Assembly (NCBI GenBank): GCA_963724625.1
Contig: CAVRVO010000015.1
Span: 1-64,000 of the forward strand
Length of the DNA: 64,000 nt
Direction of reading: 5' to 3'
From: DATBVX01 sp963724625
Lineage (GTDB): Bacteria; Pseudomonadota; Gammaproteobacteria; Steroidobacterales; Steroidobacteraceae
A model generated the notes under the pieces. The model was not told where the DNA came from. It made no database searches and saw only the letters and a list, made by a program, of their open reading frames with translations. Positions 24,875 to 33,449 of this stretch are shown one piece after another. The position numbers and the translations under genes are program-made. Within the stretch, counting starts at the first letter, position 1, and each line of letters opens with the position of its first letter.

Positions 24875-25417
24875 ATGGCAGCAAGACTTCACAAGCAATA
24901 CCGCGACACCATCGTGCCCGGGCTCAAGAAGACCCTCGAGCTCGAGAACACCATGCAGGTGCCGCGCATCACCAAGATCACGGTCAACATGGGCGTGGGC
25001 GAGGCCGTGGCTGACAAGAAGGTCATGGACCACGCGGTTGGCGACCTGACCAAGATCACGGGACAGAAGCCGCTCGTCACCAAGGCGCGCAAGTCCGTCG
25101 CTTCCTTCAAGGTGCGTGGCGGTCAGCAAGTCGGCTGCAAGGTCACGCTGCGCGGCGCTCGCATGTACGAGTTCCTGGATCGACTGATCAACATCGCGAT
25201 CCCTCGCATTCGCGACTTCCGCGGGCTGTCGACGCGCTCGTTCGATGGCCGCGGCAGCTACAGCCTGGGTGTGCGCGAACAGATTATTTTCCCCGAGATC
25301 GCTTATGACGCGGTTGACCAGATCCGGGGCATGGATATCACGATCACCACCAACGCGAAGGACAACAAGCAGGGACGTGCACTGCTCGAAGCCTTCAATT
25401 TCCCGTTCCGACGCTGA
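24875..25417 (+). CDS. rplE: 50S ribosomal protein L5
   Basis: L5 binds 5S rRNA and forms a bridge to S13. I start at ATG 24875 (MAARLHKQYRDTIVPGLKK); the longer open frame upstream shadows rplX. The 180 residues hold the signature VPRITKITVNMGVGEA and the P-site loop segment GRGSYSLGVREQIIFPEI. Length and context are standard. Confidence 0.98.
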   Translation: MAARLHKQYRDTIVPGLKKTLELENTMQVPRITKITVNMGVGEAVADKKVMDHAVGDLTKITGQKPLVTKARKSVASFKVRGGQQVGCKVTLRGARMYEFLDRLINIAIPRIRDFRGLSTRSFDGRGSYSLGVREQIIFPEIAYDAVDQIRGMDITITTNAKDNKQGRALLEAFNFPFRR

Positions 25418-25425
25418 GGTTAAGC

Positions 25426-25731
25426 ATGGCTAAGACCAACATGGTCGAGCGCGAGAAGCGACGCGCCAAGATAGTGAAGAAGTACGCTGCCAAGCGTGCG
25501 GAGCTCAAGGAAACGATCCGCGACCCCAAGACGGGAGCGGAAGAGCGGCAGGCCGCGCAGGCGAAACTGCAGGCGTTGCCGCGCGATGCCAACCCGGTCC
25601 GCCAGCGCAATCGCTGCGCGATTACCGGGCGCTCGCGTGGCGTGTATCGCAAGTTCGGACTTGCGCGCACCAAACTGCGCGAGGCGGCGATGCGTGGCGA
25701 TATTCCGGGCCTGAGCAAGGCGAGCTGGTGA
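25426..25731 (+). CDS. rpsN: 30S ribosomal protein S14 (zinc-free form)
   Basis: S14 completes the 30S head. The 101-residue length and absence of the CxxC...CxxC zinc motif mark it as the zinc-independent (C-minus) type, usual in Gammaproteobacteria. The conserved RQRNRCAITGRSRGVYRKFG and the N-terminal MAKTNMVEREKRRAK are present. It lies between rplE and rpsH. Confidence 0.98.
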   Translation: MAKTNMVEREKRRAKIVKKYAAKRAELKETIRDPKTGAEERQAAQAKLQALPRDANPVRQRNRCAITGRSRGVYRKFGLARTKLREAAMRGDIPGLSKASW

Positions 25732-25741
25732 GGGGCAATCC

Positions 25742-26137
25742 ATGAGCATGACTGATCCGATTGCAGACCTTCTCACCCGTATCCGCAATGGCCAGCGCGC
25801 GGGCAAGCCCGACGTTTCGCTCGCGGCCTCGAAGCTCAAGGTGGCGGTGGTCAAGGTGCTGAAGGACGAAGGGTACGTGGCCGACTATGCCGTGGCACGG
25901 GATGGCAGCAAGGCGACTCTGAGCGTGCAGCTCAAGTATCACGACGGTCGTCCGGTGATCGATCGCCTCGATCGCGTGAGCCGTCCGGGCCTGAGAATTT
26001 ATCGCGGTCGTACCCAGCTGCCGAAGATCCTGGGCGGCATGGGCATCGTGATCGTGTCGACGCCCAAGGGTGTGATGACGGACGCGCAGGCGCGCGCTAC
26101 CGGACAGGGCGGCGAAGTCCTGTGTGTCGTTTCCTGA
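25742..26137 (+). CDS. rpsH: 30S ribosomal protein S8
   Basis: S8 is a primary binder of 16S helix 21 and in E. coli represses the spc operon. The 131 residues start MSMTDPIADLLTRIRNGQRA and finish with the typical KGVMTDAQARATGQGGEVLC region. ATG 25742 follows GAGGGG; an in-frame ATG two codons later is possible. rplF follows after 13 bases. Confidence 0.98.
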   Translation: MSMTDPIADLLTRIRNGQRAGKPDVSLAASKLKVAVVKVLKDEGYVADYAVARDGSKATLSVQLKYHDGRPVIDRLDRVSRPGLRIYRGRTQLPKILGGMGIVIVSTPKGVMTDAQARATGQGGEVLCVVS

Positions 26138-26150
26138 TGCAGGTGTAGCC

Positions 26151-26687
26151 ATGTCCCGTGTTGCCAGAAAACCCGTCGATCTGCCGCAGGGCGTAAGCGC
26201 CATCGTCGCCGACGCCTCGGTAGCCGTGAAGGGAGCGAAGGGCAGTCTGACGCTCGCGCTCAAGCCCGGCATCAGGGTCGAACAGGAAGAGAAGACACTC
26301 GTCGTGAAGGTGGCGGAGCAGGATGCCGAGGGAATCCAGGCAGTCGCCGGTGCGACGCGTGCGCACCTCGCGAACATGATTACGGGAGTGAGCAAGGGCT
26401 ACGACCGTAAGCTCGAACTTGTGGGCGTCGGTTATCGCGCGGCGGTGCAGGGTAAGACGCTTAACCTGACCCTGGGCTTCTCGCATCCGGTCGCCTTCTC
26501 GATCCCCGAAGGCATCACGATCGAGACGCCGAGCCAGACCGAGATCCTGATCAAGGGCATCGACCGCCAGAAGGTCGGCCAGGTGGCCGCCGAGATTCGT
26601 GGCTTTCGTCCACCGGAGCCCTACAAGGGCAAGGGCGTGCGCTACTCCGGCGAGCAGATCACGTTGAAGGAAGCCAAGAAGAAGTGA
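26151..26687 (+). CDS. rplF: 50S ribosomal protein L6
   Basis: L6 lies near the sarcin-ricin loop and factor-binding site. I chose ATG 26151 (MSRVARKPVDLPQGV), preceded by AGGTG; an earlier in-frame start would overlap rpsH and lacks support. The 178 residues comprise the usual two duplicated domains and end with the segment PEPYKGKGVRYSGEQITLKE. Confidence 0.98.
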   Translation: MSRVARKPVDLPQGVSAIVADASVAVKGAKGSLTLALKPGIRVEQEEKTLVVKVAEQDAEGIQAVAGATRAHLANMITGVSKGYDRKLELVGVGYRAAVQGKTLNLTLGFSHPVAFSIPEGITIETPSQTEILIKGIDRQKVGQVAAEIRGFRPPEPYKGKGVRYSGEQITLKEAKKK

Positions 26688-26697
26688 TGGGCGGAAC

Positions 26698-27054
26698 ATG
26701 AGCGGAAAGAAAGCACAGAGATTGCGACGCGCGGTGCGTACCCGCGCCAAGATCCGCGAGCTGCGGGTGGCGCGCCTGAACGTGCATCGCACGCCGCAGC
26801 ACATTTATGCGCAGGTCATCGCGGCCGATGGCGGGCACGTGCTCGCGTCCGCCTCGACAGTACAGAAGGAAGTGCGCCAGGGTCTGAAGGGCACCGGCAA
26901 CGTCGATGCGGCGAAGGCGGTCGGGAAGGCGATTGCCGAGCGCGCCAAGGCGGCGGGCATCGAGCAGGTCGCGTTCGATCGCTCCGGTTTCAAGTTTCAC
27001 GGGCGCTTGAAGGCTCTCGCCGACGCCGCCCGTGAGAATGGTCTCAAGTTCTAG
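26698..27054 (+). CDS. rplR: 50S ribosomal protein L18
   Basis: L18 binds 5S rRNA in the central protuberance. The 118-residue protein has the basic N-terminus (KAQRLRRAVRTRAKIRELRV) and the conserved LNVHRTPQHIYAQVI and FDRSGFKFHGRLKALADAAR. GGCGGAAC precedes the ATG, ten bases after rplF. Confidence 0.98.
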   Translation: MSGKKAQRLRRAVRTRAKIRELRVARLNVHRTPQHIYAQVIAADGGHVLASASTVQKEVRQGLKGTGNVDAAKAVGKAIAERAKAAGIEQVAFDRSGFKFHGRLKALADAARENGLKF

Positions 27055-27076
27055 ACAGGTCGGGACAAACACTCAT

Positions 27077-27592
27077 ATGGCCAGAGTCGAAAAACCGTCA
27101 AGCGGCGATGAGCTGCTCGAGAAACTCGTAGCGGTGAATCGCGTTGCCAAGGTCGTCAAGGGTGGCCGGCAGTTCGGCTTCACCGCGCTCACAGTGGTTG
27201 GTGATGGCGCGGGCCGGGTGGGCTTTGGGTATGGCAAGGCACGCGAAGTGCCGGTGGCGATTTCCAAGGCCATGCAGCAGGCACGCAAGAACATGGTCCA
27301 GGTCAGTCTGCGCAACGACACGCTGCATTACGCGGTCACTGGTGCGCACGGCACGACGCGGGTGTACATGCAGCCCGCAGCGGATGGCACGGGCGTCATC
27401 GCGGGCGGCGGCATGCGTGCCGTATTCGAATGCGTCGGTGTGCGCAACGTGCTCGCCAAGAGTTACGGCTCGCGCAATCCCATCAACGTGGTGCGGGCGA
27501 CCATGAAGGCGCTCGCCAATGTGCGTTCTCCCGAGGACATTGCCGCGAAGCGCGGCAAGTCGGTCGAGGAGATTCTGGGAGCGGGCACGTGA
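27077..27592 (+). CDS. rpsE: 30S ribosomal protein S5
   Basis: S5 helps decoding accuracy and mRNA entry. I set the start at ATG 27077 (MARVEKPSSGDELLEKL). A longer frame starting inside rplR is not credible. The 171 residues include VVKGGRQFGFTALTVVGDG, the loop where spectinomycin-resistance changes occur in the family, and GSRNPINVVRATMKAL. The stop overlaps the rpmD GTG start. Confidence 0.98.
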   Translation: MARVEKPSSGDELLEKLVAVNRVAKVVKGGRQFGFTALTVVGDGAGRVGFGYGKAREVPVAISKAMQQARKNMVQVSLRNDTLHYAVTGAHGTTRVYMQPAADGTGVIAGGGMRAVFECVGVRNVLAKSYGSRNPINVVRATMKALANVRSPEDIAAKRGKSVEEILGAGT

Positions 27593-27771
27593 GCGAGGCG
27601 ATCAAGGTGACGCTGGTACGCAGCGTTCACGGGCAACTGCGCAACATCGCGGCCTCGGTACGCGGCCTCGGGCTGCGTCGTATCAATCAGACTGTGGTGG
27701 TCAAGGACACTCCTGAGAACCGCGGCATGATCGAGACGGCCAAGCACATGGTGAAAGTCGACCGCCAGTAG
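27589..27771 (+). CDS. rpmD: 50S ribosomal protein L30
   Basis: L30 is a small peripheral 50S protein. The start is GTG 27589, overlapping the rpsE stop as GTGA, so translation is probably coupled. The 60 residues (SEAIKVTLVRSVHGQLRN after the initiator) contain the typical GLGLRRINQTVVVKDTPENR. A longer open frame upstream shadows rpsE. Confidence 0.97.
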   Translation: MSEAIKVTLVRSVHGQLRNIAASVRGLGLRRINQTVVVKDTPENRGMIETAKHMVKVDRQ

Positions 27772-27796
27772 TCGGCCACTCAAACGGAATGCATCG

Positions 27797-28231
27797 ATGC
27801 GTCTGAACTCAATCAAGCCCGCGCGTGGCGCCAAGCGTCCTCGCCTGCGTGTCGGTCGGGGAGCCTCGGCTGGCCAGGGCAAGACCTGCGGACGGGGCGT
27901 GAAAGGCCAGCGCGCCCGTAAGGGCGGGTACCACAAGGTGGGCTTCGAAGGTGGCCAGATGCCCCTGCAGCGCCGGCTGCCGAAGACCGGATTCAGGTCT
28001 GCGATCAAGGCGACTCGCGCCGAGGTACGACTGAGTGACCTTGAAGCATTGAAAGCCGGCCTCATTGACCTGAAGGCACTGATCGAGGCGAAAGTCGTCC
28101 CGGTGCATACCGAACGCGCCAAGGTGATCCTGTCGGGTGAGCTCAAGAAGGCTGTAACGCTCAAGGGCGTTGCGGTCACCAAGGGCGCGCGCGCTGTGAT
28201 CGAAGCGGCCGGCGGCAAAATCGAGGACTGA
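27797..28231 (+). CDS. rplO: 50S ribosomal protein L15
   Basis: L15 is an extended 23S rRNA-binding assembly protein. The 144 residues open MRLNSIKPARGAKRPRLRVG, followed by the glycine/lysine-rich CGRGVKGQRARKGGYHKVGF and the globular C-terminus ending in VIEAAGGKIED. It immediately precedes secY, as in the classical spc operon. Confidence 0.98.
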   Translation: MRLNSIKPARGAKRPRLRVGRGASAGQGKTCGRGVKGQRARKGGYHKVGFEGGQMPLQRRLPKTGFRSAIKATRAEVRLSDLEALKAGLIDLKALIEAKVVPVHTERAKVILSGELKKAVTLKGVAVTKGARAVIEAAGGKIED

Positions 28232-28243
28232 TTCTCCAAATCC

Positions 28244-29590
28244 ATGGCCAATCCCGTCACCACCAATCCGGCTGCAGCATTCAGCGAAGCGACGCGTCTT
28301 ACCGACATGCGTCGCCGCTTGCTGTTCCTGATCGGCGCGCTGATCGTCTATCGCATCGGCACGTTCATCCCGGTGCCGGGTATCGATCCGGCGGCGTTGG
28401 CGCGCTTTTTCGAGGATCAGGCGGGGACCATCCTCGGGGTCTTCAACATGTTTTCGGGCGGCGCGCTGCGCCGCTTCAGCATCTTCGCGATGAACGTGAT
28501 GCCATACATTTCGGCGTCGATCATCGTGCAGATGATGACCGTCGTCGTGCCCTCCCTCACCGCGCTCAAGAAGGAAGGCGAGTCAGGGCGGCGCAAGATC
28601 ACCCAGTACACGCGTTATGGCACGGTCGGGCTGGCGCTGTTTCAGAGCTTCGGTGCGGCCGTGGCGCTGCAGAACGGAGGCATGGCGATTGCCCCGGGGC
28701 CCCAGTTCCTGTTCACGGCCACCGTGACCATGACGACCGGAACCATGTTCCTGATGTGGCTCGGCGAACAGATCACCGAGCGCGGCATCGGCAACGGTAT
28801 CTCGATGATCATCATGGCCGGAATTGTGGCAGGGCTGCCGAACGCGATTGCCAACACGCTGCAACAGGTTCAATCAGGCGAGATGAATCCCGCCTTTGTC
28901 CTGGTGCTGCTCATCGTGATCCTCGGTGTCACGACCTTCTGCGTGTTCGTGGAACGCGCCCAGCGGCGCATCGCGGTCAACTATGCCAAGCGCCAGGTCG
29001 GGCGACGCATGTATGCCGGGCAGAGCAGCCATCTGCCGTTCAAGCTCAACATGTCGGGCGTGATCCCGCCGATCTTCGCCTCATCGCTCCTGTTGTTCCC
29101 CGCCACGATGGCGAGCTTCTTTGGCACCAGCGATACGCCCTCGGCTGTGCAGAGCGTCCTGCAACAACTTTCGGCAACCCTCGGCTACGGACAGCCCATA
29201 CACCTGGTGTTCTACGCGGGGCTCATCATCTTCTTCTGTTTCTTTTACACGGCACTGGTGTTCAATGCGCGGGAAACCGCCGACAACCTGAAGAAGTCCG
29301 GTGCATTCATTCCCGGGATCCGGCCCGGCCAGCAGACCGCGGAATATATCGACAAGGTGCTGACGCGTCTCACGATGTGGGGCGCGTTGTACGTGACCGC
29401 AGTGTGCGTACTGCCCGAGATGCTCAATTCGTACGGCAGCGTGCCATTCCAGTTCGGCGGCACCAGCCTGCTCATCGTGGTGGTGGTGGTGATGGACTTC
29501 ATGGCGCAGCTGCAGGCGCACCTGATGTCGCATCAGTACGAAGGGCTGATGAAGAAGGCGAATTTGCGAGGTTATGGGCGAACCCCGTGA
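28244..29590 (+). CDS. secY: Preprotein translocase subunit SecY
   Basis: SecY is the pore subunit of the SecYEG translocon, partner of the SecE encoded at the start of the window. The 448 residues form ten predicted membrane spans. Family motifs include RRLLFLIGALIVYRIGTFIP at the first span, NMFSGGALRRFSIFAMNVMP, and the ribosome-binding loop VERAQRRIAVNYAKRQVGRR. The C-terminus, LRGYGRTP, is typical. It starts 12 bases after rplO. Confidence 0.98.
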   Translation: MANPVTTNPAAAFSEATRLTDMRRRLLFLIGALIVYRIGTFIPVPGIDPAALARFFEDQAGTILGVFNMFSGGALRRFSIFAMNVMPYISASIIVQMMTVVVPSLTALKKEGESGRRKITQYTRYGTVGLALFQSFGAAVALQNGGMAIAPGPQFLFTATVTMTTGTMFLMWLGEQITERGIGNGISMIIMAGIVAGLPNAIANTLQQVQSGEMNPAFVLVLLIVILGVTTFCVFVERAQRRIAVNYAKRQVGRRMYAGQSSHLPFKLNMSGVIPPIFASSLLLFPATMASFFGTSDTPSAVQSVLQQLSATLGYGQPIHLVFYAGLIIFFCFFYTALVFNARETADNLKKSGAFIPGIRPGQQTAEYIDKVLTRLTMWGALYVTAVCVLPEMLNSYGSVPFQFGGTSLLIVVVVVMDFMAQLQAHLMSHQYEGLMKKANLRGYGRTP

Positions 29591-29615
29591 CCCGATTGGA
29601 ATTGGAGCAGCGAAA

Positions 29616-29732
29616 GTGAAAGTCAGGCCATCAGTCAAGAAGATCTGCAAGAACTGCAAGGTCGTGCGCCGTCGCGGCGTGGTCTACATCATCTGCAGCA
29701 GCGATCCGCGGCACAAGCAACGGCAAGGTTGA
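29616..29732 (+). CDS. rpmJ: 50S ribosomal protein L36
   Basis: This is a 38-codon gene with a GTG start at 29616, eight bases after GGAG. The product KVRPSVKKICKNCKVVRRRG followed by VVYIICSSDPRHKQRQG is the zinc-ribbon type of L36: Cys11, Cys14, Cys27 and His33 are the ligands. It sits between secY and rpsM, its standard place. It is short and easily missed by length-filtered gene callers. Confidence 0.96.
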   Translation: MKVRPSVKKICKNCKVVRRRGVVYIICSSDPRHKQRQG

Positions 29733-29750
29733 GCGAGAGGAACAGCAGTC

Positions 29751-30131
29751 ATGGCACGCATCGCGGGCATCAACATTCCGATGAACAAGCACATCGTCAT
29801 CGGGCTGACACACATCTACGGCGTGGGCAAGTCGCAGGCGGTCAAGGCCTGTGCGTCTGCCGGTGTGAAGCCTGAGACCAAGGTCAAGGACCTCACCGAA
29901 CCCGAGGTCGCGGCACTGCGTACGCAGGTCGCGAAGCTCACGGTCGAGGGCGACCTGCGGCGCGAGGTCTCGATCAATATCAAGCGGCTCATGGACCTCG
30001 GCTGTTATCGCGGCATTCGGCACCGCAAAGGGCTGCCAGTGCGCGGTCAGCGCACGCGCACCAACGCGCGCACCCGCAAGGGTCCGCGCAAGGCAGCGAT
30101 CAAGATGAATGCGCCGGTTGGCAAGGCGTAA
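29751..30131 (+). CDS. rpsM: 30S ribosomal protein S13
   Basis: S13 forms bridges to L5 and touches the P-site tRNA. The 126-residue product begins MARIAGINIPMNKHIVIGLT and contains the helix-two-turn-helix region and the basic tail RHRKGLPVRGQRTRTNARTR. It opens the alpha-operon group, 18 bases after rpmJ. Confidence 0.98.
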   Translation: MARIAGINIPMNKHIVIGLTHIYGVGKSQAVKACASAGVKPETKVKDLTEPEVAALRTQVAKLTVEGDLRREVSINIKRLMDLGCYRGIRHRKGLPVRGQRTRTNARTRKGPRKAAIKMNAPVGKA

Positions 30132-30164
30132 GCAAGGCAACAGGGCGCGAACTCAAGAGGCTAT

Positions 30165-30593
30165 ATGGCGGAACAGAAACAGCAGCAGCAACAGCAGGGT
30201 CAGGGCGCAGCGGCGACCGGCAAGCAGCGCAAGAAGGTGCGCAAGAATGTGCTCGAGGGCATCGCGCACGTGCACGCATCCTTCAACAACACGATCGTCA
30301 CCATCACGGATCGGCAGGGGAATACGCTTTCCTGGGCGACGGCCGGCGGCTGCGGTTTCCGCGGCTCGCGCAAGAGCACGCCCTTTGCCGCCCAGGTGGC
30401 AGCCGAAAAGGCCGGCAATGCCGCGCAGGAGCATGGCGTGAAGAACGTCGAAGTGCGCGTCATGGGTCCCGGCCCCGGCCGCGAATCTGCGGTGCGTGCG
30501 CTCAATGCCTGCGGCCTGAAAATCACCAACATTGAAGATGTGACTCCGATCCCCCATAACGGTTGCCGCCCTCCGAAGCGGCGCCGCGTCTAA
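30165..30593 (+). CDS. rpsK: 30S ribosomal protein S11 with glutamine-rich N-terminus
   Basis: S11 forms part of the platform beside the E-site codon. The core is typical (IAHVHASFNNTIVTITDRQG; RDVT-type C-terminus IEDVTPIPHNGCRPPKRRRV). At 142 residues it is longer than E. coli S11 (129), because residues 4-14 form a Gln-rich run encoded by a CAG/CAA microsatellite at about 30177-30198. The extension precedes the lysine-rich start of the normal protein. Confidence 0.98.
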   Translation: MAEQKQQQQQQGQGAAATGKQRKKVRKNVLEGIAHVHASFNNTIVTITDRQGNTLSWATAGGCGFRGSRKSTPFAAQVAAEKAGNAAQEHGVKNVEVRVMGPGPGRESAVRALNACGLKITNIEDVTPIPHNGCRPPKRRRV

Positions 30594-30605
30594 GCGAGGT
30601 CATGC

Positions 30606-31229
30606 ATGGCTCGTTACCTGGGTCCCAAGTGCAAACTCTCGCGTCGCGAGGGCACGGACCTGTTTCTCAAGAGTGGCGTCAAGCCGCTCGAATCGAAGTG
30701 CAAGCTCGAAGTGCCGCCGGGCGGCATCAAGGGTGAGCGTCGCACGCGTCTGTCGGACTACGGCCTGCAGCTGCGTGAGAAGCAGAAGCTGCGCCGGATG
30801 TACGGCATCCTGGAGCGTCAGTTCGCAAACTATTACGAGCGCGCCTCCGGGCGGCCGGGCGCGACCGGCGAGACGCTGTTGCAGCTGCTCGAAACCAGGC
30901 TGGACAACGTCGTCTACCGCATGGGTTTCGCGTCGACCCGCGCCGAAGCGCGGCAGCTCGTCAATCACAAGGCGATCGCCGTGAATGACAAGCTGGTGAA
31001 TATCCCCTCATATCAATGCAAAGCGGGAGACACTATCGCGCTGCGTGAGAAGGCGAAGAAGCAGCAACGCATCGCCGCCGCGCTCGCGATCGCCGCCCAG
31101 GTCGGTTTTCCGGACTGGGTGGAAGTGGACGACAAGAAAATGTTTGGCGTTCTGAAATCTGTGCCCGACCGCGACGAGATCCTCCCGGACATCAACGAGA
31201 GCCTCGTGGTCGAGCTGTATTCGAAGTAA
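30606..31229 (+). CDS. rpsD: 30S ribosomal protein S4
   Basis: S4 nucleates 30S assembly and is the alpha-operon repressor in E. coli. The 207 residues include MARYLGPKCKLSRREGTDLF, the KQKLRRMYGILERQF segment and the S4 RNA-binding domain (LDNVVYRMGFASTRAEARQL, VNHKAIAVNDKLVNIPSYQ). It lies between rpsK and rpoA as usual. Confidence 0.98.
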   Translation: MARYLGPKCKLSRREGTDLFLKSGVKPLESKCKLEVPPGGIKGERRTRLSDYGLQLREKQKLRRMYGILERQFANYYERASGRPGATGETLLQLLETRLDNVVYRMGFASTRAEARQLVNHKAIAVNDKLVNIPSYQCKAGDTIALREKAKKQQRIAAALAIAAQVGFPDWVEVDDKKMFGVLKSVPDRDEILPDINESLVVELYSK

Positions 31230-31250
31230 ATGTAGTTGAAGGTGCACCCA

Positions 31251-32255
31251 ATGCAGGGATCTGTCGCCGAGTTTCTGAAGCCCCGTGTCGTCAAGGTGCA
31301 ACCGCTGACGTCGCGTCACGCACGCGTCGTCATCGAGCCGTTCGAACGCGGGTTTGGCCATACGCTGGGCAATGCGCTGCGTCGCGTGCTGCTGTCTTCC
31401 ATGCCCGGTTCGGCAATCACCGAAGCGGATATCGATGGCGTGCTGCACGAGTACACCAGCATCGAGGGCGTGCAGGAGGATGTCGTGGACATTCTCCTCA
31501 ACCTCAAGGCGATCGCGCTGCGCATGCATGCGCGCGATATCGCCGAAATCCGCCTGCACAAGAAGGGCCCTGGCCCGGTGACGGCGGGAGATATCAGCGC
31601 CGACCACGATGTCGAAGTGCTGAATCCTGACCTGGTGATCGCCAACCTGACCAAGGCCGGCGAGCTCAACATGACGCTCAAGGTGGAGCGCGGCCGCGGT
31701 TATCGCCCGGCAGTGCAGCGCGCGGCTTTCGAGGAACAGAGTCGTCCGATCGGCCGCCTGCAACTCGATGCATCGTTCTCTCCGGTGCGACGTGTGACCT
31801 ACACCGTCGAAGCGGCGCGCGTCGAGCAACGCACTGACCTCGACAAGCTGATCATCGACATCGAGACCAACGGCACGATCGATCCAGAGGAAGCCATCCG
31901 GCGCGCTGGCTCGATCCTCAAGGATCAGCTGTCAGTGTTCGTCGACCTGCAGGGTCAGGACGAGGCAGTGGCCAAGTCGTCCGAAGCGCAATTTGACCCG
32001 ATCCTGTTGCGTCCGGTCGATGAGCTGGAGCTCACCGTTCGCAGCGCGAACTGTCTGAAGGCGGAAAACATCCATTACATCGGCGATCTCGTGCAGCGCA
32101 CGGAAGTCGAGCTGCTGCGCACCCCGAATCTCGGCAAGAAGTCACTCACCGAGATCAAGGAAGTGCTGGAAAGCCACGGCCTCACCCTCGGGATGCGACT
32201 CGAGAACTGGCCGCCGGCCGGACTGAAGCGCGAAGAAGAGCGCGAGACCGTCTGA
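31251..32255 (+). CDS. rpoA: DNA-directed RNA polymerase subunit alpha
   Basis: Alpha dimerises to start polymerase assembly, and its C-terminal domain binds UP elements and activators. The start is ATG 31251, six bases after AAGGTG; an in-frame TTG at 31236 is less likely. The 334 residues include EPFERGFGHTLGNALRRVLL in the N-terminal domain and the C-terminal domain segment LGKKSLTEIKEVLESHGLTL, with the conserved Arg in ELTVRSANCLKAENI. It is followed one base later by rplQ. Confidence 0.98.
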   Translation: MQGSVAEFLKPRVVKVQPLTSRHARVVIEPFERGFGHTLGNALRRVLLSSMPGSAITEADIDGVLHEYTSIEGVQEDVVDILLNLKAIALRMHARDIAEIRLHKKGPGPVTAGDISADHDVEVLNPDLVIANLTKAGELNMTLKVERGRGYRPAVQRAAFEEQSRPIGRLQLDASFSPVRRVTYTVEAARVEQRTDLDKLIIDIETNGTIDPEEAIRRAGSILKDQLSVFVDLQGQDEAVAKSSEAQFDPILLRPVDELELTVRSANCLKAENIHYIGDLVQRTEVELLRTPNLGKKSLTEIKEVLESHGLTLGMRLENWPPAGLKREEERETV

Positions 32256-32256
32256 C

Positions 32257-32838
32257 ATGCGTCATCAACTTTCCGGCCGGCAGCTGAGCCGCAACAGCGC
32301 GCATCGCCATGCGCTGATGCGCAACATGGCGGCATCGCTCCTGCGCCACGAAACGATCCGCACTACGCTGCCCAAGGCCAAGGAGCTGCGTCGTGTCGTC
32401 GAGCCGCTGATAACGCTTGGGAAAAGCGACAGCCTCGCTTCGCGCCGCCGCGCTTTCGCGCAGCTGCGTGACGAGCAGCTGGTCGAGAAGCTGTTCGGAG
32501 AGCTTGGGCCCCGTTACCAGACCCGACCCGGTGGCTATACGCGCATTCTGCGCATGATGCCGCGGCCGGGCGACGCTGCGCCCATGGCCCTGATGCAACT
32601 CGTGGATCAGCCCGAGAAGGCGGCCGAGGCGCCAGCCGCGGAGTCGGACAAGAAGGCGGAAAAGAAGCAAAAGAAGGCCGCGAAGGCTGAGGCAGCCGCG
32701 CCTGCGACGGAGCAGAAGCCCAAGCGCAAGGCGAAGAAGGCGGCCGCAGCGGAGAGCGCGGACGAGCCTGCACCGAAGAAGAAGGCAGCAAAAAAGAAGG
32801 CAACCGCAAAGCCCGCCAAAAAGAAGGCGAAGAAGTAA
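32257..32838 (+). CDS. rplQ: 50S ribosomal protein L17 with long lysine/alanine-rich tail
   Basis: L17 lies near the tunnel exit. Residues 1-118 are a normal L17 (MRHQLSGRQLSRNSAHRHAL; GPRYQTRPGGYTRILRMMPR). The product is 193 residues against 127 in E. coli. The extra 70 or so are a low-complexity Lys/Ala/Glu/Pro tail ending in KKKATAKPAKKKAKK, resembling histone-H1-like or AlgP-like basic domains. The tail reaches the stop in frame without an indel, so it appears genuine. The gene ends the ribosomal block at a clear terminator. Confidence 0.98.
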   Translation: MRHQLSGRQLSRNSAHRHALMRNMAASLLRHETIRTTLPKAKELRRVVEPLITLGKSDSLASRRRAFAQLRDEQLVEKLFGELGPRYQTRPGGYTRILRMMPRPGDAAPMALMQLVDQPEKAAEAPAAESDKKAEKKQKKAAKAEAAAPATEQKPKRKAKKAAAAESADEPAPKKKAAKKKATAKPAKKKAKK

Positions 32839-32868
32839 GTACTTCGCGAACTGCTAGATCGATCGCAC

Positions 32869-32903
32869 GAGGCCGGGGCTTTCAAGTCCCGGCCTCTTTC
32901 TTT
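32869..32903 (+). terminator. Intrinsic terminator of the ribosomal-protein block
   Basis: GAGGCCGGG at 32869-32877 and CCCGGCCTC at 32888-32896 form a perfect 9-bp stem around a ten-base loop, followed directly by TTTCTTT. It lies 30 bases after the rplQ stop. This is the most convincing intrinsic terminator in the window. Confidence 0.9.
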
Positions 32904-33012
32904 GTGCCGGCGCCACTGTCCGGGCGTGCCATAGCCCCACCGGCAACTCTCCGCTAGGCTCTCAGCACCGCCGGCATCCGTCGGCTTTCGCTACAGGCGG
33001 GGGGAGGGACCG

Positions 33013-33417
33013 ATGAGCTTCGTATCTGAATTCAAAGAATTCGCGATGAAGGGCAACATGGTCGATATGGCTGTCGGCATCGTCATCGGTGCGGCCTTCG
33101 GCAAAATTGTGTCTTCACTGGTGGGCGACGTCGTCATGCCACCCCTCGGCATGGCGATCGGTGGCGTCAACTTCACCGATCTCGCAGTCACGCTCGGAAC
33201 CAACCCGACGACTAGCGCGCCGGTCGTGCTGAAGTACGGCGCTTTTCTGCAAACATTGTTCGATTTTCTGATCATCGCGCTGGTGCTCTTCATCGCGATC
33301 CGCGCGATCAACAAGCTGAAGAAACAACCGGCTGCGCTTGCCGCACCACCGCCGCCGCCGCGTGAAGAGGTTTTGCTCACCGAGATTCGAGACTTGCTGG
33401 CGAAACAACACCGCTGA
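33013..33417 (+). CDS. mscL: Large-conductance mechanosensitive channel MscL
   Basis: MscL is the pentameric inner-membrane safety valve that opens under hypo-osmotic stress. The 134-residue product has the amphipathic N-terminal helix (MSFVSEFKEFAMKGNMVDMA) and first membrane span GIVIGAAFGKIVSSLVGDVV. The periplasmic loop comes next, then the second span near residues 73-97 and a cytoplasmic helix EEVLLTEIRDLL. GGGGGAGGG precedes ATG 33013. It is monocistronic, between the terminator and convergent pepQ. Confidence 0.97.
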   Translation: MSFVSEFKEFAMKGNMVDMAVGIVIGAAFGKIVSSLVGDVVMPPLGMAIGGVNFTDLAVTLGTNPTTSAPVVLKYGAFLQTLFDFLIIALVLFIAIRAINKLKKQPAALAAPPPPPREEVLLTEIRDLLAKQHR

Positions 33418-33449
33418 AGTCCGCGGGCCGATTTTTGGCGCGCCGGAGT

